DNA of 64,000 nt from Acinetobacter rudis (GTDB lineage Bacteria; Pseudomonadota; Gammaproteobacteria; Pseudomonadales; Moraxellaceae), in NCBI RefSeq assembly GCF_031157835.1, contig NZ_JAVIDR010000004.1, forward strand, positions 124,001-188,000, read 5' to 3'. The first letter of the stretch is position 1, and each line of letters begins with the position of its first letter. The position numbers and the translations under genes were made by a program. This document shows positions 10,305 through 17,440 of the stretch, piece after piece. The notes beneath the pieces are model-generated. The model ran no database searches and had not been told where the DNA came from. It saw only the letters and a program-made list of their open reading frames with translations.

Positions 10305-10883
10305 TTATTGATTAATGTGAGGGGAGGTTGATTTTTGAGGGCAGGTATTTTCATGGTCGTCAACCATGCCTACTGCTTGCATGAAGGCATAACAAGTTGT
10401 TGGGCCAACGAATTTAAAGCCATTTTTTTTCAAACTTTTCGACATGTATAGGCTGGTTTCTGTTTGAGCTGGAGCATCTTGATAACGTTCAACATCATTT
10501 AACTGAGGGCTTTGTTCAACAAAGTTCCATAACCATTGCACCATATCAATGTTTTGTTTGCACATATTGTCCCAAGCTAAGGCATTGTCTCGAATGGCTT
10601 TTAGCTTACCTATATGTCGAATTAATCCAGTATCCTGACATTTTTGAGCCAGATCTTCATCGCTCAGTTTTGCAATTTCAGTAATTGGGTGTTGAAAAAA
10701 GTGATGATGATAAGATTCACGTTTTTTTAATACCGTAATCCAAGATAGTCCTGCTTGTTGGCCTTCTAGACAAAGCATTTCAAATAAGTGCTGTTCATCA
10801 AAGCTTGCTTTGCCCCATTCATGATCATGGTAGTGGATATAAATAGGATCATCGCTACACCAACCACAGCGCTTGCTTGTCAT
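10305..10883 (-). CDS. tag: DNA-3-methyladenine glycosylase I
   Basis: Tag excises 3-methyladenine from alkylated DNA as the first step of base-excision repair. The 192-residue protein begins MTSKRCGWCSDDPIYIHYHDHEWG; the Cys and His there and the C-terminal DDHENTC supply the Cys2His2 zinc site of the family. The central FEMLCLEGQQAGLSWITVLKKRE and the MSKSLKKNGFKFVGPTTCYAFMQAVGMVDDH stretch are diagnostic. It lies directly upstream of the alcohol dehydrogenase gene, 31 bases apart, and may be cotranscribed with it. Confidence 0.96.
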   Translation of the reverse strand: MTSKRCGWCSDDPIYIHYHDHEWGKASFDEQHLFEMLCLEGQQAGLSWITVLKKRESYHHHFFQHPITEIAKLSDEDLAQKCQDTGLIRHIGKLKAIRDNALAWDNMCKQNIDMVQWLWNFVEQSPQLNDVERYQDAPAQTETSLYMSKSLKKNGFKFVGPTTCYAFMQAVGMVDDHENTCPQKSTSPHINQ

Positions 10884-11227
10884 TGTATTTACCCGCTTTC
10901 TTAAATTTTTTGATAGATATGTATATAAACGATATTGAAAGCTATAACAAATTGATTTTAAAAAACCATATAGGTGTGTATCTACTGAGTCAATATAAAC
11001 TTTAGAGTGTATATAAATAAGCCAATTTAATCAGGCACTTTTTAAATATTTAGACCATAAACATTGGATAAAATAGACATTCAATATTTTGCTATGATTT
11101 TAATTTGTTTGATGTTTTTTTATCTAACAACGCATCTATGCATTGCTAGATAAGTTTAGGGTATAGCAAAGAGGCTGGTCGGTATTTTTGTGGTTGGCTA
11201 AAGTGAAGGTATTGTGGTCACTTATGT
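10884..11227. other. Gene-free stretch with an imperfect hairpin
   Basis: This 344-base AT-rich interval holds no convincing ORF. It should contain the tag promoter and the 3' end of the mutY-M23 unit. A 34-base imperfect hairpin (11120-11153; arms starting TTATCTA and ending TAGATAA, two mismatches, 2-base loop) follows a run of seven T residues on the plus strand. It lacks a T-run on the proper side to be a normal terminator for either strand. Confidence 0.5.
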
Positions 11228-11473
11228 CTAAAGTTGGAAGATCGTCCACTGGTCAGTTTGAGTATTCCAAAAACTCAATTCTGCATTTTGTAGATCATTA
11301 AAATCAATCCATATTTCTTTCCCAGTTTTTTCAGCAAAACCAGTACTGATCAATAGGGCTTGGTCACTAATTTCCATAATCCAACCCTGGTATATGTTAC
11401 CTTTTAATTGAATTTTTTGTTGGTTACCAGATTCTGCAAATTCGACCAAGCGCTGAATGAAAGCTTCAGACAT
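11228..11473 (-). CDS. Small conserved-looking hypothetical protein
   Basis: An 81-residue soluble, acidic protein with no family I can name. It starts MSEAFIQRLVEFAESG behind a strong GAGAGGAG-type ribosome-binding site. The sequence is of mixed alpha/beta character, with Trp- and Gln-rich ends (WNTQTDQWTIFQL). It lies 18 bases downstream of the M23 lipoprotein gene and, with mutY, makes a three-gene minus-strand unit. Coding is supported by the ribosome-binding site and operon spacing rather than by homology. Confidence 0.75.
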   Translation of the reverse strand: MSEAFIQRLVEFAESGNQQKIQLKGNIYQGWIMEISDQALLISTGFAEKTGKEIWIDFNDLQNAELSFWNTQTDQWTIFQL

Positions 11474-11491
11474 TAAAATTCTCCTCTCAAA

Positions 11492-12031
11492 TTAACGTAA
11501 ATAAGGGTAGGGATTAGTCGCACCACGGCCTTTACCCGACAGATAGACACCATAGTGTAGGTGAGGGGCAGTATGGCGAGCATTGCCAGTATTGCCAACA
11601 TAACCAATTAAGGTTCCTGCACGGACATAATCTCCTTCTTTAAGTTTGCGTGCATGGTCATTAAGATGTGCATAGTAGTGCCATGATCCTGCAGGCCCCA
11701 TGATCCAAATGACTTTACCACCAAGATTATTGCCTTTTAAGCTCATCACAATCCCATCTGTGGCACTATAAACTTTGGTTCCACGTGGAGCTAAAATATC
11801 AATGCCTTCATGGGTACGGCCTTGGCTACGGGATGCTCCCCATGTGTCAGTCAGATTTTTGCTTTGTATGCCATCCACAGGTACAGGAAGACGCTTTGGA
11901 AAAGACATCCTCTTAAGTTCGATTGCTTGGGCACTATTGCTTGTTATTGGTTTCTTTTTTGGTGTGCTTTGACATGCAGCTAAAACGACAATGCTGCATA
12001 GGATTAAAGCATAACGTAGAGATGCAAACAC
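11492..12031 (-). CDS. M23-family peptidase, lipoprotein
   Basis: A LytM-type (M23) domain protein acting on peptidoglycan, or activating amidases. With a GTG start at 12031 (AAGG seven bases upstream) it has 179 residues and a compact signal peptide with lipobox LAAC; an ATG at 12073 would add 14 residues and is the alternative. The mature domain keeps the zinc-site residues: His and Asp in THEGIDILAPRGTKVYSA, HYYAHL, and the final HLH in APHLHYGVYL. It resembles NlpD/EnvC-type factors but lacks a LysM domain. It is 15 to 60 bases downstream of mutY, depending on the start. Confidence 0.85.
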   Translation of the reverse strand: MFASLRYALILCSIVVLAACQSTPKKKPITSNSAQAIELKRMSFPKRLPVPVDGIQSKNLTDTWGASRSQGRTHEGIDILAPRGTKVYSATDGIVMSLKGNNLGGKVIWIMGPAGSWHYYAHLNDHARKLKEGDYVRAGTLIGYVGNTGNARHTAPHLHYGVYLSGKGRGATNPYPYLR

Positions 12032-12088
12032 GCTGTCGCCTTTTATTGATGGTCGATAGATAGACCCTAACATAACTTAGTGTCCAAT

Positions 12089-13117
12089 CTACAAGGCATT
12101 AATCAATTTTTTCATTGCAGTGGGTATTCCTAAATCAATTGCTTGCATAGGTGTGTGCCATTTCCCGACTAATTCAGTTTCAATATGTTCTTTTTGATCA
12201 GCTTCAACTTGAACAACAAAGGCTTCAAGTTGCCAAGTAAAATGAGTAAAACTGTGTGAGATGGTTACTGTTTGCTGTACAGATTTAAGGTCAAGTATTT
12301 GACATAGTTGTACAAAAAGTTGCTCTTGTTCAATGACAGGAAGACAGTGTAAGCCACCCCAAAGTCCAGCTGGATCACGCTGTTGCCACAACCAGTGTTC
12401 ATTGTGTTGGATCACCAAAACTTTGGCTGATTTAATGGGTACTGGCTTTTTCGGTTTTTTATAGGGCAGTTGTAATTCTAGGCCTTGTTGGTGTGCTTTG
12501 CAGTGGATTTGCATTGGGCAGTGCATACATAGCGGTTTCTTGGGTGTACAGATTGTTGCACCTAAATCCATAATCGCCTGAGTGTAATCATGATTACGCT
12601 CAATTGGGCACAAGTGATCAGCTATTTTCCACATTTGGCGTTCATGAATTGGTTTTGATAAATCATCTTCAATGGCGTAAAAGCGTGATAATACGCGCTT
12701 TACATTACCGTCCATAATTACGCCATATTGACGTAATCCTAGTGACATAAGTGCACCTGCTGTTGAGGGGCCTATGCCTGGAAGGGCAATCCATCCATCA
12801 AGATCTTTTGGAAAAGAACCTAGCTGAGCAACTATTCCAGCTGCTTTGTGCAAATTGCGGGCACGAGCATAATAACCAAGACCTGCCCAATACGGTGCAA
12901 CATCATCCCATTGTGCCTGTCCGAGTGCTTCAACATTGGGGAAGCGCTGTATAAAACGCTCAAAATATTGCAACACCGTTTTCACTTGTGTCTGTTGCAG
13001 CATAATCTCTGATACCCAGACTTTATATGGATCATCAGCGACTTGCCAAGGCAAATCATGTCGGCCATGTTGGTCATACCAATGTAGAAGCGCATCAGAA
13101 AAAGAAAATTGCGACAT
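12089..13117 (-). CDS. mutY: A/G-specific adenine glycosylase
   Basis: MutY removes adenine mispaired with 8-oxoguanine. The start MSQFSFSDALLHWYDQHGR at 13117 gives 342 residues; an upstream ATG at 13156 adds a hydrophobic tail not expected in the family. Visible features are SEIMLQQTQVKTVLQYFERF with the catalytic Glu, the helix-hairpin-helix LPGIGPSTAGALMS, VIMDGNVKRVLSRFY with the catalytic Asp, and the [4Fe-4S] ligands in CTPKKPLCMHCPMQIHC (C-x6-C-x2-C-x5-C). A NUDIX-like C-terminal domain (from about 225) recognises 8-oxoG. It heads a unit with the M23 lipoprotein and an 81-residue protein. Confidence 0.97.
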   Translation of the reverse strand: MSQFSFSDALLHWYDQHGRHDLPWQVADDPYKVWVSEIMLQQTQVKTVLQYFERFIQRFPNVEALGQAQWDDVAPYWAGLGYYARARNLHKAAGIVAQLGSFPKDLDGWIALPGIGPSTAGALMSLGLRQYGVIMDGNVKRVLSRFYAIEDDLSKPIHERQMWKIADHLCPIERNHDYTQAIMDLGATICTPKKPLCMHCPMQIHCKAHQQGLELQLPYKKPKKPVPIKSAKVLVIQHNEHWLWQQRDPAGLWGGLHCLPVIEQEQLFVQLCQILDLKSVQQTVTISHSFTHFTWQLEAFVVQVEADQKEHIETELVGKWHTPMQAIDLGIPTAMKKLINAL

Positions 13118-13427
13118 AGTGAGATAAGTAAAAAATGAGGTGCTCAGTATAACCAATATAAAAGCGTGAAAACGGTATGAAAAATAAAATAAGCTGAGTG
13201 TTGTTAAATTGAGATGGTTGAATTGATGACAATCGAGTGAGTTTGACAGAAGGTTAGGTGAATGAAAGTGATGGTTTTATCATTGCAAGGGGGCAAAACG
13301 AGTGTGAGTGACTGGTATATTTAAAAATTTCTGTTAAAAGTTAAATATGATGATCATGATTATTTTGCAATAAGTGTTTCCATACCAAAAAATTAACCAT
13401 GATAATAACTATCCTTAAGAGATTAAA
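13118..13427. other. Gene-free divergent promoter stretch
   Basis: This interval of about 310 bases separates mutY (minus) from the hypothetical membrane protein gene (plus) and must carry both promoters. I see no hairpin with a T-run and no convincing small ORF. Confidence 0.4.
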
Positions 13428-14009
13428 ATGTTAAATCAACTTAAAATGACTCGCTTAGATACAGAAATTATGATTGATTTGCAGATAAATGCAGCTCCTT
13501 TTAAAAATCGAATTCTGCTCAGTCGTATGGTATTAATTATATTAGCTATTGTATTTTTATATTTTGCTTATGGCTTTTATCTCGAACATAAAGGCATTTG
13601 GGTATTTGCACTCATTTTAGGCTACTTATTTTGTTATTATGAATATAGAAAAAATAAAAATTGGATTAATCATGCAAAGGAATCTTTTTTAATTTCTAAA
13701 AATAATCTGAAAATTTCTAAGTATTGTGCTGGAAAATTGGTGTCAGTAGTAGATATTGATACACAGAAAATTATTCAGATTACATATGCACCTTGCGTGA
13801 GTGCTACTTATCCTTACCTACCAAATAAGCAAGATGGAAATATTCATATACATTCTACCCAAGAAGGATGTTCTTTTGGCATTGGGTTAAGTAAAGATGA
13901 GGCGGAGAGTTTTATTATTCAATTACGTTCCCTCATTATGGAGTTTCAGCAACCATACCACTTTATTTTTCTACCACATGTACATTTAAAATCGGACGAA
14001 ATAAATTGA
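13428..14009 (+). CDS. Hypothetical membrane protein with two N-terminal transmembrane segments
   Basis: I do not recognise a named family. The 193-residue protein has two close hydrophobic helices at about residues 34-51 (MVLIILAIVFLYFAYGFY) and 58-70. A soluble beta-rich C-terminal part follows (ESFLISKNNLKISKYCAGKL...DIDTQKIIQITY), reminiscent of bacterial PH-like membrane proteins; that resemblance is an inference. The coding region is AT-rich compared with its neighbours. AAGAG lies upstream of the ATG. It stands alone between mutY and the HIT gene. Confidence 0.72.
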   Translation: MLNQLKMTRLDTEIMIDLQINAAPFKNRILLSRMVLIILAIVFLYFAYGFYLEHKGIWVFALILGYLFCYYEYRKNKNWINHAKESFLISKNNLKISKYCAGKLVSVVDIDTQKIIQITYAPCVSATYPYLPNKQDGNIHIHSTQEGCSFGIGLSKDEAESFIIQLRSLIMEFQQPYHFIFLPHVHLKSDEIN

Positions 14010-14140
14010 GTTGTAAATAATTATTAAGTTATTGTGAGTGTTTGCTAAGGAATGCTTGAATAAGCATGTTGTTGGCGCTGATTAGAATATCCTGATCGAA
14101 CATGGGTGAGGCTTATAATCATTTTGTGAAATTTTTAAAT

Positions 14141-14182
14141 AACTACACCAAATGAACATTTGAAATGACCGTTGGTGTAGTT
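14141..14182. repeat. Inverted repeat between convergent genes
   Basis: Perfect 11-base arms AACTACACCAA (14141-14151) and TTGGTGTAGTT (14172-14182) with a 20-base loop, 12 bases before the stop of the minus-strand HIT gene. On the minus strand it is followed by ATTTAAAAA, so it may act as a weak bidirectional terminator for the two convergent genes. Confidence 0.55.
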
Positions 14183-14194
14183 AAAAAAAGTAAG

Positions 14195-14557
14195 TTATTC
14201 GGCAACAATACCCCAACGTTGATCAAACTTTAAGGTTTGGTTGCTATAACGTGGAATGATATGAATATGAAAATGAGTTTCTTCTTCACCGAAAACTTTG
14301 CCATCATTGAATGCAATATGAAAACCTTCTGGTTGATGGCGTAGTTTTAGTTCATTTCGAGCAAGCTCAAGTAAAGACTGTAAGCTTTTACGTTCTTTGT
14401 CAGTGACATCAAAATATGATGTCACATGACGTAATGGAATAATGACCGTATGCCCAAGAGAAAGTGGGTCTATTTCAGGTAAAATTACCCCAAAGTCATT
14501 TTTAGCAATAATATCGTATTCATCAAAATTACAATAAACACAGTTAGTTGTAGTCAT
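14195..14557 (-). CDS. HIT-family protein (histidine triad)
   Basis: A 120-residue histidine-triad hydrolase of nucleotide conjugates. The catalytic triad is seen in ETHFHIHIIPRY (His-x-His-x-His), and the family block EIDPLSLGHTVIIPLRHVTSYFDVT lies near residues 28-51. An N-terminal CVYCNF pair and a GFHIAFNDGKVFGEEETH stretch match Hint/Fhit-like bacterial proteins. The precise substrate is unknown. It is monocistronic by appearance, with GAGGAA upstream of the start. Confidence 0.92.
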   Translation of the reverse strand: MTTTNCVYCNFDEYDIIAKNDFGVILPEIDPLSLGHTVIIPLRHVTSYFDVTDKERKSLQSLLELARNELKLRHQPEGFHIAFNDGKVFGEEETHFHIHIIPRYSNQTLKFDQRWGIVAE

Positions 14558-14618
14558 ATGAGTTCCTCTTATTTCATTGAATATTTGATTATTTCACTGA
14601 GGTCACGCATACAGTGTT

Positions 14619-15356
14619 TTACTTTAAATTGCGATTTAATAGTTCATACATTGCCGCCAAACTGGTTTTTTCGGCTACTGCATCATAACCTAGATCAACT
14701 TGATTCGCTTTAGCACGTTCATCTGCAAGTGGGTTACTAAAGCCATGTTTTGCATTTTCTAAAATGAGTACTTGATAGTTTGCAGCAGCAGCGTTCATTT
14801 CTGCTTTGAAGTTTTCAACATCATCAAGACTTACCATGCTGTCGAGCGCACCATGTGAAACTAAAATTTCAGCTTTGATTTGACCTTGTTGAGCTGGGGT
14901 TTGAGTTGCAAGCACAGCATGGAATGTTGCAACAGCTTTAAGATCTGCGCCTGAACGTGCCAAATCCAAGACGACTTTACCACCATAGCAAAAACCAATA
15001 GCAGCTAACCGTGTTGCATCTACTTCGGGTTGTTTTGCCAGTGTCTCTAATGCCGCTGTTGCACGTATTACAAGCGTGTCTGAATGTTCAAAAGTTTGCA
15101 TCATCCATTCATATGCCTGTTTGGCATCAGTAGTTACTTTTTTGTCTCCATACATATCAATGGCGAGGGCGGCATAACCTTGCTCGGCCAATTCACGTGC
15201 ACGTTGTTCAGTATATTCATTTCGCCCCCACCATTCTGGTGCAACAATGATTCCTGCTGTAGCAGTTTGTTGTGTTGGAGCTGCAAAGTAAGCGCTTAGG
15301 TTTGAGCCATCTGCTGCGGTGTACTGAATCTCACGTGTTTGAATTGACATTGTCAT
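14619..15356 (-). CDS. Dienelactone hydrolase family protein
   Basis: A 245-residue alpha/beta hydrolase of the dienelactone hydrolase family. The nucleophile elbow is IGFCYGGKVVLDLA with Cys as nucleophile, as in true dienelactone hydrolases. The Asp lies in VSHGALDSMVSLDDV and the His in NAKHGFSNP. The N-terminal region GIIVAPEWWGRNEYTEQRARELAEQGY is also typical. The start at 15356 has AAGGA eight bases upstream. No aromatic-degradation genes lie next to it, so the natural ester or lactone substrate is unknown. Confidence 0.9.
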   Translation of the reverse strand: MTMSIQTREIQYTAADGSNLSAYFAAPTQQTATAGIIVAPEWWGRNEYTEQRARELAEQGYAALAIDMYGDKKVTTDAKQAYEWMMQTFEHSDTLVIRATAALETLAKQPEVDATRLAAIGFCYGGKVVLDLARSGADLKAVATFHAVLATQTPAQQGQIKAEILVSHGALDSMVSLDDVENFKAEMNAAAANYQVLILENAKHGFSNPLADERAKANQVDLGYDAVAEKTSLAAMYELLNRNLK

Positions 15357-15532
15357 GAACCAAGTCCTTGTAAATATGAAATGTAAAATGATTAAAACAT
15401 AAATTCTAAATTGTGCTTTAAAATATTGCGAATAATAAATAATACAGATGTGAGTAAATGTATTACAGCAAAATTAATCTACTCACTTGTTTTATAAATG
15501 GTTAATTAGGAAGTCACTTGACTTTGTTAGTA

Positions 15533-15569
15533 TAAAAAAACAGCATGACAATTATATTGCACTGCTGTT
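15533..15569 (-). terminator. Terminator after the ArsC/Spx-like gene
   Basis: On the minus strand, AACAGCA and TGCTGTT enclose a 17-base loop and run directly into seven T residues, 12 bases past the stop of the gene at 15581-15940. Confidence 0.7.
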
Positions 15570-15580
15570 GGTCATCACTT

Positions 15581-15940
15581 TTATTCAGTAGTCGCTTTTA
15601 GTGCACGATAGCGCTCTTCATCAAAACCAACAATATAGTCTTGGCCATTTTGTAAAACTGGTCGTTTAATGAGGCTAGTATGCGTGCTGAGAGCCTGAAT
15701 TAATTCATCAGTGCTACTTAATGCTAAGGCTTGCTGTTCTGGGCTAAGCTTACGCCAAGTTGTTCCTTTTTTATTTAGAACAATATCAGCTCCAATATCT
15801 GTAATCCATGTTTGCAGCGTATGCGTATCAATTCCTTGTTTTTTATAGTCATGGAATTCAAAAGTGATGTTTAACTCATTGAGTAAATCAAATGCTTTTT
15901 TCATTGAGTTACAGTTTTTAATACCATAAATTTTTATCAT
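15581..15940 (-). CDS. ArsC/Spx-like thioredoxin-fold protein (YffB type)
   Basis: A 119-residue protein of the ArsC/Spx/YffB family. It starts MIKIYGIKNCNSMKKAFDLLNE, which fits the family N-terminus; the longer upstream frame was rejected. There is one Cys in the CNSM position rather than a CxxC pair, then FHDYKKQGID, the KKGTTWRKL stretch and the C-terminal IKRPVLQNGQDYIVGFDEERY block, all conserved in YffB. Family members have been suggested to be glutathione-linked reductases, but function is not established. It is followed by its own terminator. Confidence 0.88.
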   Translation of the reverse strand: MIKIYGIKNCNSMKKAFDLLNELNITFEFHDYKKQGIDTHTLQTWITDIGADIVLNKKGTTWRKLSPEQQALALSSTDELIQALSTHTSLIKRPVLQNGQDYIVGFDEERYRALKATTE

Positions 15941-16327
15941 GAATAGATCCATTAATGTTGAATGCACATTATTAAAAGTGATTTGCTGAAAATAAACAAC
16001 TTGTGTGCTCTCGTTCAAGATTGTCGCTGTAGATTTTTTTGTTACCCACGAGATATTTCATCAAACTGTAATCTTCTTAAACAACAATACTTACATAAAA
16101 ATAAAATGAAGAAGAAAAATTTTTACAAGTTAAATAAAGAGCAATAAGAGCTAGCAGGGCTATAACAAAAATAATTTATCCTGCTGGCAAGTAAACTAAG
16201 ATAAGTGTGTTTGTTGTGAAGAAAAAATATTGTGAGCGAAAACCGATTAATCGAAATGACCAAAGCAGTTATTGTCGTGATTATTTAGGGAAAGAACGTA
16301 TTTGATATAAGAGTGTTGTATAAATAG
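15941..16327. other. Gene-free AT-rich stretch before the sRNA gene
   Basis: Nearly 390 bases between the ArsC/Spx-like gene and the end of the candidate sRNA. The only ORF (61 codons, plus strand, 15962-16147) has no ribosome-binding site and a low-complexity Lys-rich end, so I do not call it. An inverted repeat at 16150-16188 (GCTAGCAGG against CCTGCTGGC, one G-T pair) has no T-run after it. Confidence 0.4.
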
Positions 16328-16474
16328 AGAAAACCCGCATCTAATCATCCTGATTATGCGGGTCTCATCACAACGTCCGTTGTCAAATCCTTTTAAACAA
16401 ATGCATCCACACTTGTTTGTTTCATCCTACGGCTTCCTGTCCCTATGTTGTCATCCTGACAATATCCCTGTGCC
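16328..16474 (-). ncRNA. Candidate CsrA/RsmA-titrating small RNA (CsrB/RsmX/Y/Z-like)
   Basis: Read on the minus strand, about 145 nt contain nine GGA motifs: two GGGA, three AGGATG, one AGGAAG, one TGGATG, one AGGATT and one CGGACG. Several are presented in hairpin loops: TTGTC-AGGAT-GACAA (16448-16462), ACAAC-GGAC-GTTGT (16370-16383), and AATC-AGGAT-GATT nested inside the terminator. The 3' end is an intrinsic terminator with arms ACCCGCAT and ATGCGGGT followed by TTTCTCTATTT. A promoter-like TTTACT-18 bases-TATAGC lies upstream (16480-16509). Repeated GGA in loops is the signature of RNAs that sequester CsrA/RsmA. There is no ORF or ribosome-binding site in it. The ends are predicted; nothing here proves transcription. 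It lies just downstream of a Crc-type gene on the same strand. Confidence 0.75.
16333..16363 (-). terminator. Terminator of the candidate sRNA
   Basis: An 8-bp stem (ACCCGCAT with ATGCGGGT) closes a loop that itself folds into a hairpin displaying AGGAT, followed on the minus strand by TTTCTCTATTT. It acts both as 3' end and as a presumed CsrA site. Confidence 0.75.
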
Positions 16475-16479
16475 GTGCA

Positions 16480-16509
16480 GCTATAATGCACTGCTTTACA
16501 AAAAGTAAA
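16480..16509 (-). promoter_or_regulatory. Putative promoter of the candidate sRNA
   Basis: On the minus strand, TTTACT (16504-16509) and TATAGC (16480-16485) are separated by 18 bases. Each matches the sigma70 consensus at 4 of 6 positions, as expected for an activator-dependent promoter. The first copy of the upstream repeat (16512-16520) abuts the -35 element. Confidence 0.45.
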
Positions 16510-16511
16510 AA

Positions 16512-16573
16512 TGAGCAAACACGACATCTATTGTGAGCAAATCGCCTCGTTTTAGTAAACACTTGTTCGCTCA
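16512..16573. repeat. Four-copy repeat upstream of the sRNA promoter
   Basis: On the plus strand TGAGCAAAC (16512-16520), TGAGCAAAT (16534-16542) and TTAGTAAAC (16552-16560) are direct copies. GTTCGCTCA (16565-16573) is an inverted copy (TGAGCGAAC on the other strand). The first two are 22 bases apart, about two helical turns. The last two form an imperfect palindrome. The arrangement suggests an operator for an activator of the sRNA. Confidence 0.5.
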
Positions 16574-16583
16574 TTGTGATTGT

Positions 16584-17402
16584 TTATAAAGTGTAGTCAA
16601 TAATTACGGGTGCGTGATCGCTATACCACTCATCGCGATAGACCCAAGCATTGCTGGTACGTTGTTTCCAGTCAGGTGAGCAGGCTTGGTAGTCAATGCG
16701 CCAACCTACATTTTTAGCACGCGCTTGACCACGGTTCGACCACCATGAGTAAAGTTCAGCTTCTTTACGAACCTCACGAAATGTATCTACATAACCTAAA
16801 TCATCATAAATATGATCAAGCCATGCACGCTCATGGGGTAAACACCCTGAAGATTTTTGATTACCAGACCAGTTTTTAATATCAATACGTTTGTGTACGA
16901 TGTTGTAATCACCACAAACAATGATTGAGCGATTTTCATCGCGCCATTGTTTAAGAATCAACTTATATTGTTCAAGGAAATGATCTTTGCGTACTTGAGC
17001 TTCTTCACCAGAAGAGCCAGAAGGGAGATAGAGTGAACAAATATGCACGGATTGATCGAGTCCAAGATCAAACTCAGCACTGATAAAGCGCCCTTGTGAA
17101 TCTGCGAGTTCAAAGCCTAAACCTTCTTTAACGGCAATAAAGGGCAAGCGGCTATAAATAGCCGTACCAGCATAGCCTGGGCGTTCAGCTGGGAAAAGAT
17201 GTGTATGCCATCCCTCAGGTTTAAATTTATCTGTCCATTGGGCATGTGTGATGCGGCTTTCTTGCATACAAACCACATCTGCCTCAGATTTTTCTAGCCA
17301 CTCTAATAAGCCTTTACTGACAGAAGAGCGTAAGCCATTTACATTGAGTGAAACCACTCTTAAAATTTTTTGATCACTCGGATAGCTACTCTTTGGTATC
17401 AT
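16584..17402 (-). CDS. crc: Crc-type exodeoxyribonuclease III-family protein
   Basis: A 272-residue endonuclease/exonuclease/phosphatase-fold protein. It begins with VVSLNVNGLRSSVSKGLLEWL and contains the segment RIDIKNWSGNQKSSGCLPHERAWLD followed by GYVDTFREV, which matches Crc, the catabolite-repression control protein of pseudomonads and Acinetobacter. Its place beside and divergent from pyrE is also the Pseudomonas crc arrangement. Unlike Pseudomonas Crc, the residues needed for ExoIII chemistry look present: Glu in CMQES, CGDYN, GWRIDY and YSDHAPV. Automatic annotation may therefore call it xthA. Crc works with Hfq in translational repression of catabolic mRNAs. Which activity it has here is not decided by sequence. 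Confidence 0.85.
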   Translation of the reverse strand: MIPKSSYPSDQKILRVVSLNVNGLRSSVSKGLLEWLEKSEADVVCMQESRITHAQWTDKFKPEGWHTHLFPAERPGYAGTAIYSRLPFIAVKEGLGFELADSQGRFISAEFDLGLDQSVHICSLYLPSGSSGEEAQVRKDHFLEQYKLILKQWRDENRSIIVCGDYNIVHKRIDIKNWSGNQKSSGCLPHERAWLDHIYDDLGYVDTFREVRKEAELYSWWSNRGQARAKNVGWRIDYQACSPDWKQRTSNAWVYRDEWYSDHAPVIIDYTL

Positions 17403-17440
17403 TCGCAGTCATAACCTCATATATGAATTTTGGAGCACCC

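Noticed and set aside
15962..16147. 61-codon plus-strand ORF
   Set aside because: No ribosome-binding site, Lys-rich low-complexity end, overlaps the start region of the ArsC/Spx-like gene; likely chance.
16328..16474. CrcZ-type Hfq-sequestering RNA as the identity of the candidate sRNA
   Set aside because: Only one short CA-rich stretch (ACAAACAAG) is present, while GGA motifs occur nine times; a CsrA sponge fits better.
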